From Hellea sp965224755 (GTDB lineage: Bacteria; Pseudomonadota; Alphaproteobacteria; Caulobacterales; Maricaulaceae), in contig OZ245061.1 in assembly GCA_965224755.1 (NCBI GenBank), positions 1,550,001 through 1,614,000 of the forward strand: a DNA stretch of 64,000 nucleotides, written 5' to 3'. The first letter of the stretch is position 1; the number at the start of each line of letters is the position of its first letter. The position numbers were made by a program, and so were the translations under genes. Shown in pieces: positions 33,334 through 43,760 of the stretch. Below the pieces are notes generated by a model, which worked only from the letters and a program-made list of their open reading frames with translations, searched no databases and had not been told where the DNA came from.

Positions 33334-35448
33334 ATGAGCGACCTACGCAAAATCAATATTGATGGCACCGAATATGAGGTGCCGGCAGATTATACGCTGA
33401 TGCAGGCTTGCGAAGAGGCGGCGGGGGCTGAGATACCGCGTTTTTGTTATCATGAGCGCCTCTCCGTGGCCGGGAATTGCCGCATGTGCCTTGTTGAATG
33501 GGTCGGCGCGCCGAAGCCGCAGGCCTCCTGCGCGCTGCAAGTCAAAGATATGCGCCCGAACCGCGACGGTAGCCCCGCCAATATTCGCACTAATTCGCCG
33601 GTCGTGAAAAAAGCGCGCGAAGGGGTAATGGAGTTTTTGCTGATTAACCACCCACTCGATTGTCCGATTTGCGATCAAGGCGGGGAGTGCGACCTGCAAG
33701 ATCAAGCCATGGCTTATGGCCGGGACGGCTCGCGCTTTGAAGAAAATAAACGCGCCGTGGACGATAAGAATATGGGCCCGTTGGTCAATACGATTATGAC
33801 GCGCTGTATTCAGTGTACGCGCTGTGTGCGCTTTATTACCGAAGTGGCCGGGGTTCCCGAAATCGGCCTGGCCTCTCGAGGTGAGGACGCCGAAATCACG
33901 ACCTATCTTGAAAAGTCCCTGACGTCTGAACTCTCCGGCAATGTCATCGACCTTTGCCCGGTCGGGGCGCTGACCTCCAAACCCTACGCCTTTAATGCGC
34001 GGCCATGGGAGCTTGATAAAGTCGAGTCCATTGACGTCATGGACGCCGTTGGCTCCAATATCCGTATGGATTCACGCGGCGGGGCGGTATTGCGCATCAT
34101 GCCTGTGGTCAACGACGCCGTGAATGAGGAATGGATTTCCGACAAAACTCGTTTTGTTTGGGACGGCCTCGCGCGGCAACGCCTCGACGCGCCTTATATT
34201 CGCGAAAACGGAAAGCTTCGCAAAGCGGGTTGGGACGAGGCCTTAAAACTTGCCGCAGAAAAGCTAAGCGCTTCGCCGGAAGAAATCGGCGTGATCGCGG
34301 GCGATCTTTGCGATGCGGAGAGTCTGAAAGCCTTGATGGATTTGTCTAATAACCTCGGCGTCAAAAACATTGATTGCCGTCAAGATGGCTCGTCTCTAGG
34401 GGATGTGGCGGGCGGCGCGCGCCAATCCTATCTGTTTAATACGACGATTGCGGGGATTGAAGAGGCTGACGCTATTTTGCTTATCGGCACAAATCCGCGC
34501 CTCGAAGCCCCTCTCGTCAATACCCGTATTCGCAAAGCGTGGAATGATGGCGGGGCCGAAATCGGCCTTATCGGCGAAGCGGTTGATCTGACTTATGATT
34601 ATAATCATATCGGAACCAAGCCCGGAGATATTGCCAATTTATCTAAATCTTCCAAAGGCTTCGGTAAAACACTTAAGTCTGCGAAACGTCCGGCTATCAT
34701 CATCGGCGCGGCTGTTTTTGCGCGCAGTGACGCGGCCCAAATCTTGCGCGCTTGTGGTCAATTGGCCAAGAGTTTCAAAATGGTGCGCGAAGGCTGGAAC
34801 GGCTTTAACGTTCTGCAAAATGCGGCGTCGCGTGTAGCGGGCCTCGATATGGGCTTTGTCCCTGCCGAAGATGGTCTCGCTACGGCTGAAATACTGGAAG
34901 CTGCACAGCAAGGCGCGATAAAAACCGTGTTCCTCATGGGCGCGGATGAGCTGGACACGTCCAAACTCAAAAACACTTTCGTGATTTACCAAGGTAGCCA
35001 CGGCGATGCGGGGGCGCATGTCGCCGATATCATCCTGCCCGCCGCTGCTTATACGGAAAAATCCGGGCTTTACGTTAATACTGAAGGTCGCGTGCAAATG
35101 GGCGCGGCAGCGGTTGCGCCTAAGGGCGATGCAAAAGTGGATTGGGCGATTATCCGCGCGCTTTCCGGCCATCTCAACCGTGTCCTGCCTTATGATAATC
35201 TGGATGCTCTACGGGAAAAACTTTTTACCGACCATCCCAGCTTTGCCAGCCTCGGCCATGCGCCCGGCGCTGACGGCGCGGCTAATTTCGACCCCTCCAA
35301 ACTGGGCGCGACGGGTAAACCAAAAGCGGCGGCGCTTAAAAACCCGGCCGTTGATTTCTATATGACAAACCCCATTGCGCGGGCGTCCACAGTTATGGCG
35401 GAATGCTCTTCGGTCAATGATATTGTGATCAAAGAGGCGGCGGAATAA
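33334..35448 (+). CDS. nuoG: NADH-quinone oxidoreductase subunit G
   Basis: 704 residues. Four cluster-binding regions are visible: a plant-type [2Fe-2S] site (FCYHERLSVAGNCRMC), the His-Cys site NHPLDCPICDQGGECDLQ, and a ferredoxin-like pair around RCIQCTRCVRF and DLCPVGAL. The remainder is a molybdopterin-oxidoreductase-like fold without a metal cofactor, as usual for complex I. TAATG-type junction with nuoH. Confidence 0.97.
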   Translation: MSDLRKINIDGTEYEVPADYTLMQACEEAAGAEIPRFCYHERLSVAGNCRMCLVEWVGAPKPQASCALQVKDMRPNRDGSPANIRTNSPVVKKAREGVMEFLLINHPLDCPICDQGGECDLQDQAMAYGRDGSRFEENKRAVDDKNMGPLVNTIMTRCIQCTRCVRFITEVAGVPEIGLASRGEDAEITTYLEKSLTSELSGNVIDLCPVGALTSKPYAFNARPWELDKVESIDVMDAVGSNIRMDSRGGAVLRIMPVVNDAVNEEWISDKTRFVWDGLARQRLDAPYIRENGKLRKAGWDEALKLAAEKLSASPEEIGVIAGDLCDAESLKALMDLSNNLGVKNIDCRQDGSSLGDVAGGARQSYLFNTTIAGIEEADAILLIGTNPRLEAPLVNTRIRKAWNDGGAEIGLIGEAVDLTYDYNHIGTKPGDIANLSKSSKGFGKTLKSAKRPAIIIGAAVFARSDAAQILRACGQLAKSFKMVREGWNGFNVLQNAASRVAGLDMGFVPAEDGLATAEILEAAQQGAIKTVFLMGADELDTSKLKNTFVIYQGSHGDAGAHVADIILPAAAYTEKSGLYVNTEGRVQMGAAAVAPKGDAKVDWAIIRALSGHLNRVLPYDNLDALREKLFTDHPSFASLGHAPGADGAANFDPSKLGATGKPKAAALKNPAVDFYMTNPIARASTVMAECSSVNDIVIKEAAE

Positions 35449-36518
35449 TGATAAGCCTTATCCATATCGCTGCAGATTTTTCGCCCTTGATTTGGCTCGC
35501 TATCAAATCCGCGCAAGTCTTGGCTTTTGTTATTTCTTTAGCCTTGCTCGTCGCCGCGCTTGTGCTGGCTGACCGTAAAATCTGGGCAGCGGTGCATATG
35601 CGGCGCGGGCCTAATGTGGTCGGCGCATTTGGCCTGTTGCAGACCATGGCAGACGCGCTGAAATTCTTTCTCAAAGAAATCATTATCCCGTCCGGTTCTG
35701 ATAAATTCCTCTTTATCCTCGCGCCTATTTTGGGCCTTGTCATGGCCTTTGGCGCTTGGGCGGTTATTCCTGTTGCGCCGGGCTGGGTGATTTCGGATAT
35801 CAATGTCGGCGTACTTTATGTTTTGGCGATTAGCTCGCTAGGCGTTTACAGCATTATCATTGGCGGCTGGGCGTCAAATTCGAAATATCCTTTTATGGGC
35901 GCTCTACGCTCCGCCGCGCAAATGGTGTCTTACGAGGTCTCGATTGGCTTCATCATCTTGACCGTGATTTTCCTCACAGGCTCCATGAACCTGACCGATA
36001 TAGTCGACGCGCAAAAGGGTGGTTTATTTAATTGGCATATGTTCTATCTGGACTTTAAAAACCCGATCAATCTCGTGCTGTTTCCGGTGATGTTCTATAT
36101 GGGCGTATTGTTCTTCATCTCGGCATTGGCCGAAACCAACCGCCCGCCATTTGATCTGCCCGAAGCGGAATCCGAGCTTGTGGCAGGCTATCAGGTTGAA
36201 TATTCCTCAACGCCGTTTCTGATGTATTTCTTTGCCGAATATGTGAATATCATGCTGCTCTGCTCGATGATGACGCTTCTGTTTCTAGGCGGTTGGCACG
36301 CGCCGATTGATATTGGCGTGCAGTTCATGCCGCCTTTCCTGTGGTTCTTCCTCAAGACGGCATTCCTGTTTTTCCTCTTCGCCATAGTAAAATGTATTGT
36401 CCCGCGTTACCGCTATGACCAGCTTATGCGCCTGGGCTGGAAAGTCTTTCTGCCAACCGCGCTGGCCGCCGTTGTCTTTGTGTCGAGTTGGGTCGTGTTC
36501 TTCGGGGATAAGGTTTAG
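35448..36518 (+). CDS. nuoH: NADH-quinone oxidoreductase subunit H
   Basis: 356 residues, eight or so membrane helices. Family blocks include MRRGPNVVGAFGLLQTMADA near residue 50, the acidic loop AETNRPPFDLPEAESELVAG and RYRYDQLMRLGWK. It lies at the heel of the membrane arm and lines the quinone channel. The ATG overlaps the nuoG stop. Confidence 0.97.
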   Translation: MISLIHIAADFSPLIWLAIKSAQVLAFVISLALLVAALVLADRKIWAAVHMRRGPNVVGAFGLLQTMADALKFFLKEIIIPSGSDKFLFILAPILGLVMAFGAWAVIPVAPGWVISDINVGVLYVLAISSLGVYSIIIGGWASNSKYPFMGALRSAAQMVSYEVSIGFIILTVIFLTGSMNLTDIVDAQKGGLFNWHMFYLDFKNPINLVLFPVMFYMGVLFFISALAETNRPPFDLPEAESELVAGYQVEYSSTPFLMYFFAEYVNIMLLCSMMTLLFLGGWHAPIDIGVQFMPPFLWFFLKTAFLFFLFAIVKCIVPRYRYDQLMRLGWKVFLPTALAAVVFVSSWVVFFGDKV

Positions 36519-36520
36519 TC

Positions 36521-37012
36521 ATGTTCACACGTCTTAAACAGATTATTCGCGGCGCTTTGCTTTTGGAATTTATCGGTGCTTTTTGGTTGGCGATGAAGTA
36601 TTTCTTCCGCCCCAAAGTCACGATTAATTACCCCTTCGAAAAAGGGCCATTGTCACCGCGTTTTCGCGGCGAACATGCGTTGCGCCGTTATCCGTCGGGC
36701 GAAGAGCGTTGCATCGCTTGTAAGCTGTGCGAAGCCATATGCCCCGCCCAAGCGATTACCATTGAAGCCGAACCGCGCGAAGACGGCTCTCGCCGCACCA
36801 CGCGTTATGATATTGACATGGTCAAATGTATTTATTGCGGCCTGTGCCAAGAGGCATGCCCGGTTGACGCCATCGTCGAAGGCCCGAATTTTGAATTCGC
36901 GGTAGAGACCCGCGAAGAACTTTATTACGACAAAGAAAAACTGCTCGCTAACGGAGATCGTTGGGAGCGCGAAATTGCAAAAAATCTAGCCATGGACGCC
37001 CCGTACCGTTAA
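36521..37012 (+). CDS. nuoI: NADH-quinone oxidoreductase subunit I
   Basis: 163 residues with two complete [4Fe-4S] ferredoxin motifs, CIACKLCEAICP and CIYCGLCQEACPV, carrying clusters N6a and N6b. An N-terminal amphipathic helix (LLLEFIGAFWLAMKYF) docks it on the membrane arm. Two bases separate it from nuoH. Confidence 0.98.
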   Translation: MFTRLKQIIRGALLLEFIGAFWLAMKYFFRPKVTINYPFEKGPLSPRFRGEHALRRYPSGEERCIACKLCEAICPAQAITIEAEPREDGSRRTTRYDIDMVKCIYCGLCQEACPVDAIVEGPNFEFAVETREELYYDKEKLLANGDRWEREIAKNLAMDAPYR

Positions 37013-37043
37013 GGCACGGCCAAAGAAGAGAGACCCCCGAATC

Positions 37044-37643
37044 GTGTTAACCGCCATTTCATTTTACCTCCTCGCAACCACGGCTGTCGCGGCTGCCTTT
37101 ATGGTCGTGGCCAGCCGTAATCCGGTGCATTCTGTGATGTGGCTTGTCCTGACATTTTTCAGCGCGGCAGGGCTTTTCATCCTCATGGGCGCGGAGTTTT
37201 TGGCGCTAATTTTAGTGATGGTCTATGTCGGCGCGGTTGCGGTATTATTTCTCTTCGTCGTGATGATGCTTGATGTTGATTTCGTCGAACTCAAACAGGG
37301 GTTTCTGACCTATCTGCCAATTGGGGCTTTAGTCGCAATCGTGCTGTTGATCGAAATGGTCATGGTCGGCGCGGTTTATGTTTCAGGTGATGCGACTACG
37401 GTCGCTGTGCGCGATGCGGGCGAGTCTAATCTCGAAGCCTTTGGCCGCGTGCTCTATACTGACTATGCCGGCATTTTCGAGGCCGCAGGCTTCGTGCTTT
37501 TGATTGCCATGATTGGCGCGATTGTGCTGACCTTGCGCGAGCGCGAAGGCGTGCGCAAACAAGATATCTCCAAACAAATCTCGCGCAACCGCGAGAGCGG
37601 CGTTGAGCTTGTCGACATCAAGCCAGGTGAGGGGCTGGGCTGA
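37044..37643 (+). CDS. nuoJ: NADH-quinone oxidoreductase subunit J
   Basis: 199 residues, GTG start, five membrane helices. The conserved helix 3 motif EFLALILVMVYVGAVAVLFL is present. The soluble tail after the last helix (LREREGVRKQDI) is typical of alphaproteobacteria. The 31-bp gap before it is one of the larger in the operon. Confidence 0.96.
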   Translation: MLTAISFYLLATTAVAAAFMVVASRNPVHSVMWLVLTFFSAAGLFILMGAEFLALILVMVYVGAVAVLFLFVVMMLDVDFVELKQGFLTYLPIGALVAIVLLIEMVMVGAVYVSGDATTVAVRDAGESNLEAFGRVLYTDYAGIFEAAGFVLLIAMIGAIVLTLREREGVRKQDISKQISRNRESGVELVDIKPGEGLG

Positions 37644-37969
37644 TGATTATTGGATTACATCACTATCTGGTCGTTGCGGCGATTATATTCACCATCGGAG
37701 TGTTCGGGATTTTCGTGAACCGCAAAAACGTCATCATTATTCTGATGTGTGTTGAGCTTATCCTGCTGGCGGTGAATATCAATTTCGTTGCCTTCTCCAC
37801 CCATATGGCGGAGGGGGCGGGCAATAACCCCATGGCCGGGCAGGTCTTCGCGTTATTTATCCTGACCGTTGCCGCCGCAGAAGCCGCTATCGGCCTCGCC
37901 ATCCTCGTTGTTTATTTCCGTAACCGCGGCAATATCGCCGTGGAAGACATTGATCTGATGAAGGGTTAG
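37643..37969 (+). CDS. nuoK: NADH-quinone oxidoreductase subunit K
   Basis: 108 residues, three membrane helices, ND4L/MrpC-like. Two buried acidic residues used in proton transfer are visible in MCVELILLAVN and AAAEAAIGLAI. TGATG junction with nuoJ. Confidence 0.97.
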   Translation: MIIGLHHYLVVAAIIFTIGVFGIFVNRKNVIIILMCVELILLAVNINFVAFSTHMAEGAGNNPMAGQVFALFILTVAAAEAAIGLAILVVYFRNRGNIAVEDIDLMKG

Positions 37970-37974
37970 AGGCT

Positions 37975-40056
37975 GTGCTGTATCATATCATAGTATTTGC
38001 GCCGCTTGTCGCCGCGATTATTGCCGGGCTTGGCGGGACGCGCTTTGGCCGTCAATTGCTGCCCGAAAAAGCCAGTATGATCCTGACGACAGGGTTTTTG
38101 TTCCTCTCCGCCGTGCTGTCTTGGTACGCACTGATGAAAGTAGGTATTGGTCATGAAGAGGCGGAGATAAAAGTCCTGCGCTGGATGGATGTCGGTAATT
38201 TGAAAGCCGATTGGGCCTTTAAAATCGATACGCTGACAGCGGTCATGCTTGTCGTTGTCAATACGGTGTCCTCGCTGGTTCACCTCTATAGCTGGGGCTA
38301 TATGAAGGACGATAAATATAAACCGCGTTTCTTTGCTTATCTCTCGCTGTTTACGTTTTCCATGTTGATGCTGGTGACGGCCAATAACTTCATTCAGCTT
38401 TTCTTTGGCTGGGAAGGCGTCGGCCTCGCGTCATATCTGTTGATTGGTTATTATTATAAAAAACCGTCTGCTAACGCTGCGGCGATAAAAGCCTTTGTCA
38501 CTAACCGCGTCGGCGATGTCGGTCTTGCGCTTGGCGTGATGACAATTTTTCTTGTCTTTGGCTCTGTTAATTTTGACACAGTGTTTGCGGCTTTGGCCGA
38601 AAATAGTGACCGCCGCCTGCCATTCCTCGGTATGGAGTTTAACGCCATTGAACTTATCGCAGGGCTTTTGTTTATTGGCGCTATGGGTAAATCCGCGCAA
38701 TTCGTGCTTCATGTCTGGCTACCGGACGCGATGGAAGGCCCGACCCCTGTCTCGGCCCTAATCCATGCCGCGACCATGGTGACAGCGGGCGTCTTCCTCG
38801 TCTGCCGCATGTATCCGATTTACGACCTCGCGCCGATTACAGCGGGTTTCATCACGGCGATTGGCGCTTTCACCGCTTTCTTCGCCGCAACAGTGGCTTT
38901 GGTGCAAAATGATATTAAGCGCGTCATCGCCTATTCAACCTGTTCGCAGCTCGGCTACATGTTCTTCGCAGCAGGTGTTGGCGCTTATAACGCCGCCATG
39001 TTCCATCTCTTTACCCATGCTTTCTTTAAGGCGCTGCTCTTCCTATGTGCGGGCTCGGTTATTCACGCCCTGCATCACGAGCAGGATATGCGCAAAATGG
39101 GCGGTCTCTGGCGCAAAGTGCCTTGGACTTATGCGGCGATGATTGTCGGCACCTTGGCGATTACAGGTATAGGCATCCCCGGCACGCAAATCGGCTTTGC
39201 AGGCTTCTTCTCCAAAGACGCCATCATCGAGGCGGCATACTCTGCGGGTATTGGCGGATCAAATGCAGGAACCTTCGCGTTTTGGATCGGGATTGGCGCG
39301 GCCCTGATGACCAGCTTTTATAGCTGGCGTTTGATATTTATGACCTTCCACGGTAAATATCGCGGCGATCAACACACTTTCGACCACGCCCATGAAAGCC
39401 CGAAAACGATATTGGTGCCATTGGCCGCGCTGAGCCTCGGCGCGATAGTGGTCGGTGGTTTGTTCTATTCTAAATTTATGGGTAATGCCGGAGACTTCTG
39501 GCACGGCGCGCTGCCAGTTTCTGCGGGAGAGTCCCATGCGGCGATTGCGCCGGATCATCTTTACGTCGCCGCCGAGACTAGCGCTGATGTTCATCACGGA
39601 GAGATAAAGCACGGCGGGCCATTCGGTTGGCTCCTTAACAAGGTTCACGGCTATCCATTCTGGGTTTTACTCATGCCGCTGCTTGTGTCCGTCATGGGCT
39701 TTATCACCGCCTTCATGATGTATATGCGCGGGGCGGGGGCTGCGAAACATATCGCGGCGATTGAAGAAACCGGCGGCGGGCCGCTTTATAATTTCCTGCT
39801 CAATAAGTGGTATATTGACGAGATTTATGACGTAACGGTTGTGAAGTGGCTGCGGTGGCTGGGCGATGTTTTTTCCAATATCGGCGACAAGAAAATTATC
39901 GACGGGCTTGGCCCTGACGGCGTGGCCAAATTTGCGACAGGCGCGGCCAAACGCTTGTCCAAATTGCAATCCGGCTATCTCTACCATTATGCCTTTGTCA
40001 TGCTCCTCGGCGTCGCGGTGATTATCGCGCTCGTCTTCAGAATGGTAGGAGCCTGA
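37975..40056 (+). CDS. nuoL: NADH-quinone oxidoreductase subunit L
   Basis: 693 residues, GTG start. Antiporter-like subunit: GWEGVGLASYLLIGYYYKKP, MEGPTPVSALIHAATMVTAG and HLFTHAFFKALLFL carry the key Glu, Lys and His of the proton channel, and the long C-terminal lateral helix lies before the final membrane helix. A histidine-containing loop (around residues 520-560) near the C-terminus varies among species. Confidence 0.97.
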   Translation: MLYHIIVFAPLVAAIIAGLGGTRFGRQLLPEKASMILTTGFLFLSAVLSWYALMKVGIGHEEAEIKVLRWMDVGNLKADWAFKIDTLTAVMLVVVNTVSSLVHLYSWGYMKDDKYKPRFFAYLSLFTFSMLMLVTANNFIQLFFGWEGVGLASYLLIGYYYKKPSANAAAIKAFVTNRVGDVGLALGVMTIFLVFGSVNFDTVFAALAENSDRRLPFLGMEFNAIELIAGLLFIGAMGKSAQFVLHVWLPDAMEGPTPVSALIHAATMVTAGVFLVCRMYPIYDLAPITAGFITAIGAFTAFFAATVALVQNDIKRVIAYSTCSQLGYMFFAAGVGAYNAAMFHLFTHAFFKALLFLCAGSVIHALHHEQDMRKMGGLWRKVPWTYAAMIVGTLAITGIGIPGTQIGFAGFFSKDAIIEAAYSAGIGGSNAGTFAFWIGIGAALMTSFYSWRLIFMTFHGKYRGDQHTFDHAHESPKTILVPLAALSLGAIVVGGLFYSKFMGNAGDFWHGALPVSAGESHAAIAPDHLYVAAETSADVHHGEIKHGGPFGWLLNKVHGYPFWVLLMPLLVSVMGFITAFMMYMRGAGAAKHIAAIEETGGGPLYNFLLNKWYIDEIYDVTVVKWLRWLGDVFSNIGDKKIIDGLGPDGVAKFATGAAKRLSKLQSGYLYHYAFVMLLGVAVIIALVFRMVGA

Positions 40057-40057
40057 T

Positions 40058-41584
40058 ATGTTTGAAGGTTATCCGATACTCTCGATTATTACATTCCTGC
40101 CGCTCGTCGGCGCTTTGTTCCTCATGGGCGTGGCCAAGATTACCCGCGAAGACGGCAAGGCCCAGATAGAGAAAAACGCGCCGCGCGTAGCGCTCGCTGT
40201 TTCAGTTGTGGTTTTTATTCTCTCGCTTTTACTGGTGATAGATTTTGACACCGCCAAGGCCGGTTTTCAATTCATGGAAGATACGCCGTGGCTGGGCGGC
40301 GGTATTGAATACCGCATGGGCGTGGACGGTATTTCGGTGCTGTTTATTCTGCTGACCGCATTTTTGACGCCGCTCTGTATTCTGGCGAGCGAGACATCAA
40401 TCAAGACCCGTATGCTTGAATATATGGTGGCTTTCCTGATGCTGGAAACCTTGATGATTGGGGTTTTTGTTTCGCTTGACCTTATCCTATTCTATCTCTT
40501 CTTCGAGGCTGTACTCATACCGATGTTTATTATTATCGGCGTTTGGGGCGGTAAGAACCGGGTTTATGCGAGTTATAAATTCTTCCTCTATACGCTGCTG
40601 GGGTCGGTATTGATGCTCGCCGCTATCCTGTGGATTTATAATTATAGCGGACAACAACTCGGCGCGCCGACTACGGATATGCGTATCTTGATGAAAGAGC
40701 TTGATATTCCGGGCGGAGCGCAGACATGGCTCTGGCTCGCTTTCTTCGCTAGCTTTGCGGTTAAAATGCCGATGTGGCCGGTGCATACATGGCTGCCTGA
40801 CGCCCATGTCGAGGCCCCTACGGCGGGCTCGGTTATTCTGGCGGGCATCTTGCTCAAGCTCGGCGGTTACGGCTTCCTGCGCTTCTCTCTGCCGATGTTC
40901 CCCGATGCCAGCGTTAAGTTTGCGCCGCTGATATTCTGGCTGTCTATCATCGCGATTATCTACACCTCGTTGGTGGCTTACCGCCAAAAGGATATTAAAA
41001 AGCTGATTGCCTATTCATCGGTTGCCCATATGGGCTTTGTGACCATGGGGATATTCGTTTTTAATCTGCAAGGTATTCAAGGCGGGATTTACCAGATGCT
41101 CAGCCACGGGATTATCTCCGGCGCATTGTTCTTCTGTGTCGGTGTTATCTATGACCGTATGCATACGCGCGAGATTGCCTTTTACGGCGGGCTGGTCAAA
41201 CGCATGCCGGTCTATGCTGCTTTCTTCATGCTCTTCACCATGGCCAATGTCGGCCTGCCGGGCACCTCCGGCTTTGTCGGCGAGATTCTGACTATGGTCG
41301 GCGCTTACCAAGTCAGTCCGTGGATTGCGGCGGGCGCGGCGCTCGGCATGATCTTGTCGGCCATGTACGCGCTGCATCTCTACCGCGAAGTGATTTTCGG
41401 AGAGCCGGTCAATGACAAGCTCGACGATATAATGGATTTGACTCGCCGCGAATGGCTGATCCTCGGCCCGCTCGCGGTTATGACTTTAGTGCTCGGCGTC
41501 TATCCTTCGCTGATAACTGATATTACCTCGGCCTCTGTTGAAAGTCTGATTGCGGAATTTAACGCCGCAACAGGAGGGAATTAG
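40058..41584 (+). CDS. nuoM: NADH-quinone oxidoreductase subunit M
   Basis: 508 residues, about 14 membrane helices. ND4-type motifs are LFYLFFEAVLIPMFIIIG, HTWLPDAHVEAPTAGSVILA and KLIAYSSVAHMGF. Second antiporter-like proton channel subunit; one base separates it from nuoL. Confidence 0.97.
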   Translation: MFEGYPILSIITFLPLVGALFLMGVAKITREDGKAQIEKNAPRVALAVSVVVFILSLLLVIDFDTAKAGFQFMEDTPWLGGGIEYRMGVDGISVLFILLTAFLTPLCILASETSIKTRMLEYMVAFLMLETLMIGVFVSLDLILFYLFFEAVLIPMFIIIGVWGGKNRVYASYKFFLYTLLGSVLMLAAILWIYNYSGQQLGAPTTDMRILMKELDIPGGAQTWLWLAFFASFAVKMPMWPVHTWLPDAHVEAPTAGSVILAGILLKLGGYGFLRFSLPMFPDASVKFAPLIFWLSIIAIIYTSLVAYRQKDIKKLIAYSSVAHMGFVTMGIFVFNLQGIQGGIYQMLSHGIISGALFFCVGVIYDRMHTREIAFYGGLVKRMPVYAAFFMLFTMANVGLPGTSGFVGEILTMVGAYQVSPWIAAGAALGMILSAMYALHLYREVIFGEPVNDKLDDIMDLTRREWLILGPLAVMTLVLGVYPSLITDITSASVESLIAEFNAATGGN

Positions 41585-41586
41585 CC

Positions 41587-43020
41587 ATGTTGCAAACCCT
41601 TTCACTCTTCGCGCCTCAGCTCATTCTGGCATTCTTTGCCTCGCAGCTTTTATCGACGGGCGCTTTCGCCAAAAAAGACCGCTCTATCGGTATTCGCTAT
41701 TTCGCCGTGGGCGTGCTGCTCCTCTATGCGTTTATAGGCTTTATCCTTGGACAGCCGACAGGCACGGCCTTTAAAGGTGCTTTGGTTGTCGATAATTACA
41801 GCCATTATCTCAATCTCTTCCTTGGTCTTTCAGCGGCCGCGGCTTTGATGTTCTCCAAGTCATTTTTTCAGACGGAAAATCTAGACCGTTATGAATATTC
41901 CGTGCTCGTGCTTTATAGCGTGCTGGGTATGTCGATTATGGTCTCGGCCAATACATTGCTCGCGCTCTATATCGGGATCGAAATGCAGGCTTTGGCGCTT
42001 TACGTCATGGCCGCCTTTAACCGTGATAGCCTGCGGGCCTCCGAGGCGGGCCTTAAATATTTCGTGCTCGGGGCCTTATCATCCGGCTTATTGCTTTACG
42101 GCGCGTCCCTGATTTACGGCTTTACCGGCTCGCTCGAATTTGGCCGCATCGCCGAAGTCGTATCCGAAGGCGCAACGCCCGGCATCATAGCGGGCATGGT
42201 GTTTTTGCTTTGCGGGCTAGCCTTCAAAATATCTGCCGCGCCGTTTCATATGTGGACGCCCGATGTTTATGAAGGCGCGCCGACGCCCGTGACGGGGTTC
42301 TTTGCCGCCGCGCCAAAATTTGCCGCTATGGCATTAATCGCGCGTTTGCTGGTCGGCCCGTTTGGCGAGATTACCGATCAATGGCAGCAAGTGATTATCG
42401 TGCTCGCCGTGCTCTCCATGTTTGTCGGCGCTATCGGCGCCTTAACCCAGACCAATATCAAGCGCCTGATGGCCTATTCCTCGATTGCCAATATGGGCTA
42501 TGCGCTTGTTCCGCTTGCGGCGGGCACGGCGGCGGGCGTCAAAGGCATGCTGATCTTTATGAGCATCTATGTCATCACCGTGATCGGTATTTTCGCCTGT
42601 ATTCTGCAAATGCGTATCCGCAACGGCATGGTCGAGCAGATATCCGATCTGGCAGGTCTGTCGAAAAGCAATCGCGGGCTGGCTATCGTGCTAACTATGT
42701 TCATGTTCTCGGTGATGGGCATTCCGCCTTTACTCGGCTTCTTTGGTAAGTTCTTCGCCTTTGTTCCGGCTATAGAAGCGGGGCTGACATGGCTTGTCGT
42801 GCTGGCACTTGTGGCGTCTGTAATTGGCGCGTTTTATTATCTCCGCCTTGTGAAAATCATGTGGGGCGACGAGAATGAAAACGAATTTGTAGAAGCGCCA
42901 AAAACCCTGCGCGGCCTGACCGTGATTTCGGCTTTGTTGATCTTTCCGATTTTGCTACTGCCGTTCATATCCATTCCCGCGCAAAGCCTGATTTCGCAGG
43001 CTGCCGCCAGCCTGTTTTAA
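41587..43020 (+). CDS. nuoN: NADH-quinone oxidoreductase subunit N
   Basis: 477 residues. ND2-type antiporter-like subunit with EMQALALYVMAAFNRDS, HMWTPDVYEGAPTPVTGFFA and MAYSSIANMGYAL. Last of the 14 complex I subunits; the birA reading frame begins at the very next base. Confidence 0.97.
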   Translation: MLQTLSLFAPQLILAFFASQLLSTGAFAKKDRSIGIRYFAVGVLLLYAFIGFILGQPTGTAFKGALVVDNYSHYLNLFLGLSAAAALMFSKSFFQTENLDRYEYSVLVLYSVLGMSIMVSANTLLALYIGIEMQALALYVMAAFNRDSLRASEAGLKYFVLGALSSGLLLYGASLIYGFTGSLEFGRIAEVVSEGATPGIIAGMVFLLCGLAFKISAAPFHMWTPDVYEGAPTPVTGFFAAAPKFAAMALIARLLVGPFGEITDQWQQVIIVLAVLSMFVGAIGALTQTNIKRLMAYSSIANMGYALVPLAAGTAAGVKGMLIFMSIYVITVIGIFACILQMRIRNGMVEQISDLAGLSKSNRGLAIVLTMFMFSVMGIPPLLGFFGKFFAFVPAIEAGLTWLVVLALVASVIGAFYYLRLVKIMWGDENENEFVEAPKTLRGLTVISALLIFPILLLPFISIPAQSLISQAAASLF

Positions 43021-43758
43021 TTGAAATTCATCACTTTAGACGAGGTGGAGTCCACCAATGCCGAAGCCCGGCGTCTGGCGGAACGCGGTGAGGGCCCGCT
43101 CTGGATACGCGCCGACAGGCAGACAGCAGGGCGCGGGCGGCGAGGCCGAGATTGGACATCCGAAACAGGCAATCTCTTTTGTTCAGGGCTTTATCCTCAT
43201 GATGGTAGTCCGCAGCAAGCGGCGCAGATGAGTTTTGCGGCGGCTCTGGCCGTGGCGGATGCTTTGGAACATTATGTCCCCAAAGACATCATCACTCTGA
43301 AATGGCCCAATGATGTTTTATTGGCAGGGCGTAAAACATCCGGTATTTTACTCGAAAGCGGAGCGGGTTGGGTCGTTGTTGGCATCGGCATTAACCTCGT
43401 GCATCACCCTGAAGGGACTGATTTTCCGGCGGCGCATGTTCTGGAATATATTCCAAACGCAATGTTAAATGGGCCCGAACCCGTGATGACAGGGCCGGAT
43501 GCTGTTTTGGCGGGTCTTGCCGTCCGTTTTGATCATTGGCGCGATATCCTGATTGCAAAGGGCTTTGCGCCTATCAGAGACGCTTGGATGGCCCGCGCCC
43601 ATAATATCCCCGGCCCTGTCACTGTGCGCCTGCCTAAAGAGACATTTGCAGGCAAAGCGCTCGGCCTTGACGAAAATGGGGCGTTGCGTGTGCGCCTCGC
43701 GGATGGCACGATAAGAGATGTTCATGCCGGAGACGTTTTCTTCGGGACACAAGGTTAA
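43021..43758 (+). CDS. birA: Biotin--[acetyl-CoA-carboxylase] ligase
   Basis: 245 residues. The TTG start abuts the nuoN stop. Catalytic-domain motifs ESTNAEARRLAE, the biotinyl-AMP loop TAGRGRRGRDW, LKWPNDVLLAGRKTSGIL and a C-terminal SH3-like end (GENGALRVR-like LDENGALRV). There is no N-terminal helix-turn-helix, so this is a ligase without the repressor function of Escherichia coli BirA. It attaches biotin to carboxyl-carrier proteins. Placement after nuoN is common in alphaproteobacteria. Confidence 0.95.
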   Translation: MKFITLDEVESTNAEARRLAERGEGPLWIRADRQTAGRGRRGRDWTSETGNLFCSGLYPHDGSPQQAAQMSFAAALAVADALEHYVPKDIITLKWPNDVLLAGRKTSGILLESGAGWVVVGIGINLVHHPEGTDFPAAHVLEYIPNAMLNGPEPVMTGPDAVLAGLAVRFDHWRDILIAKGFAPIRDAWMARAHNIPGPVTVRLPKETFAGKALGLDENGALRVRLADGTIRDVHAGDVFFGTQG

Positions 43759-43760
43759 AT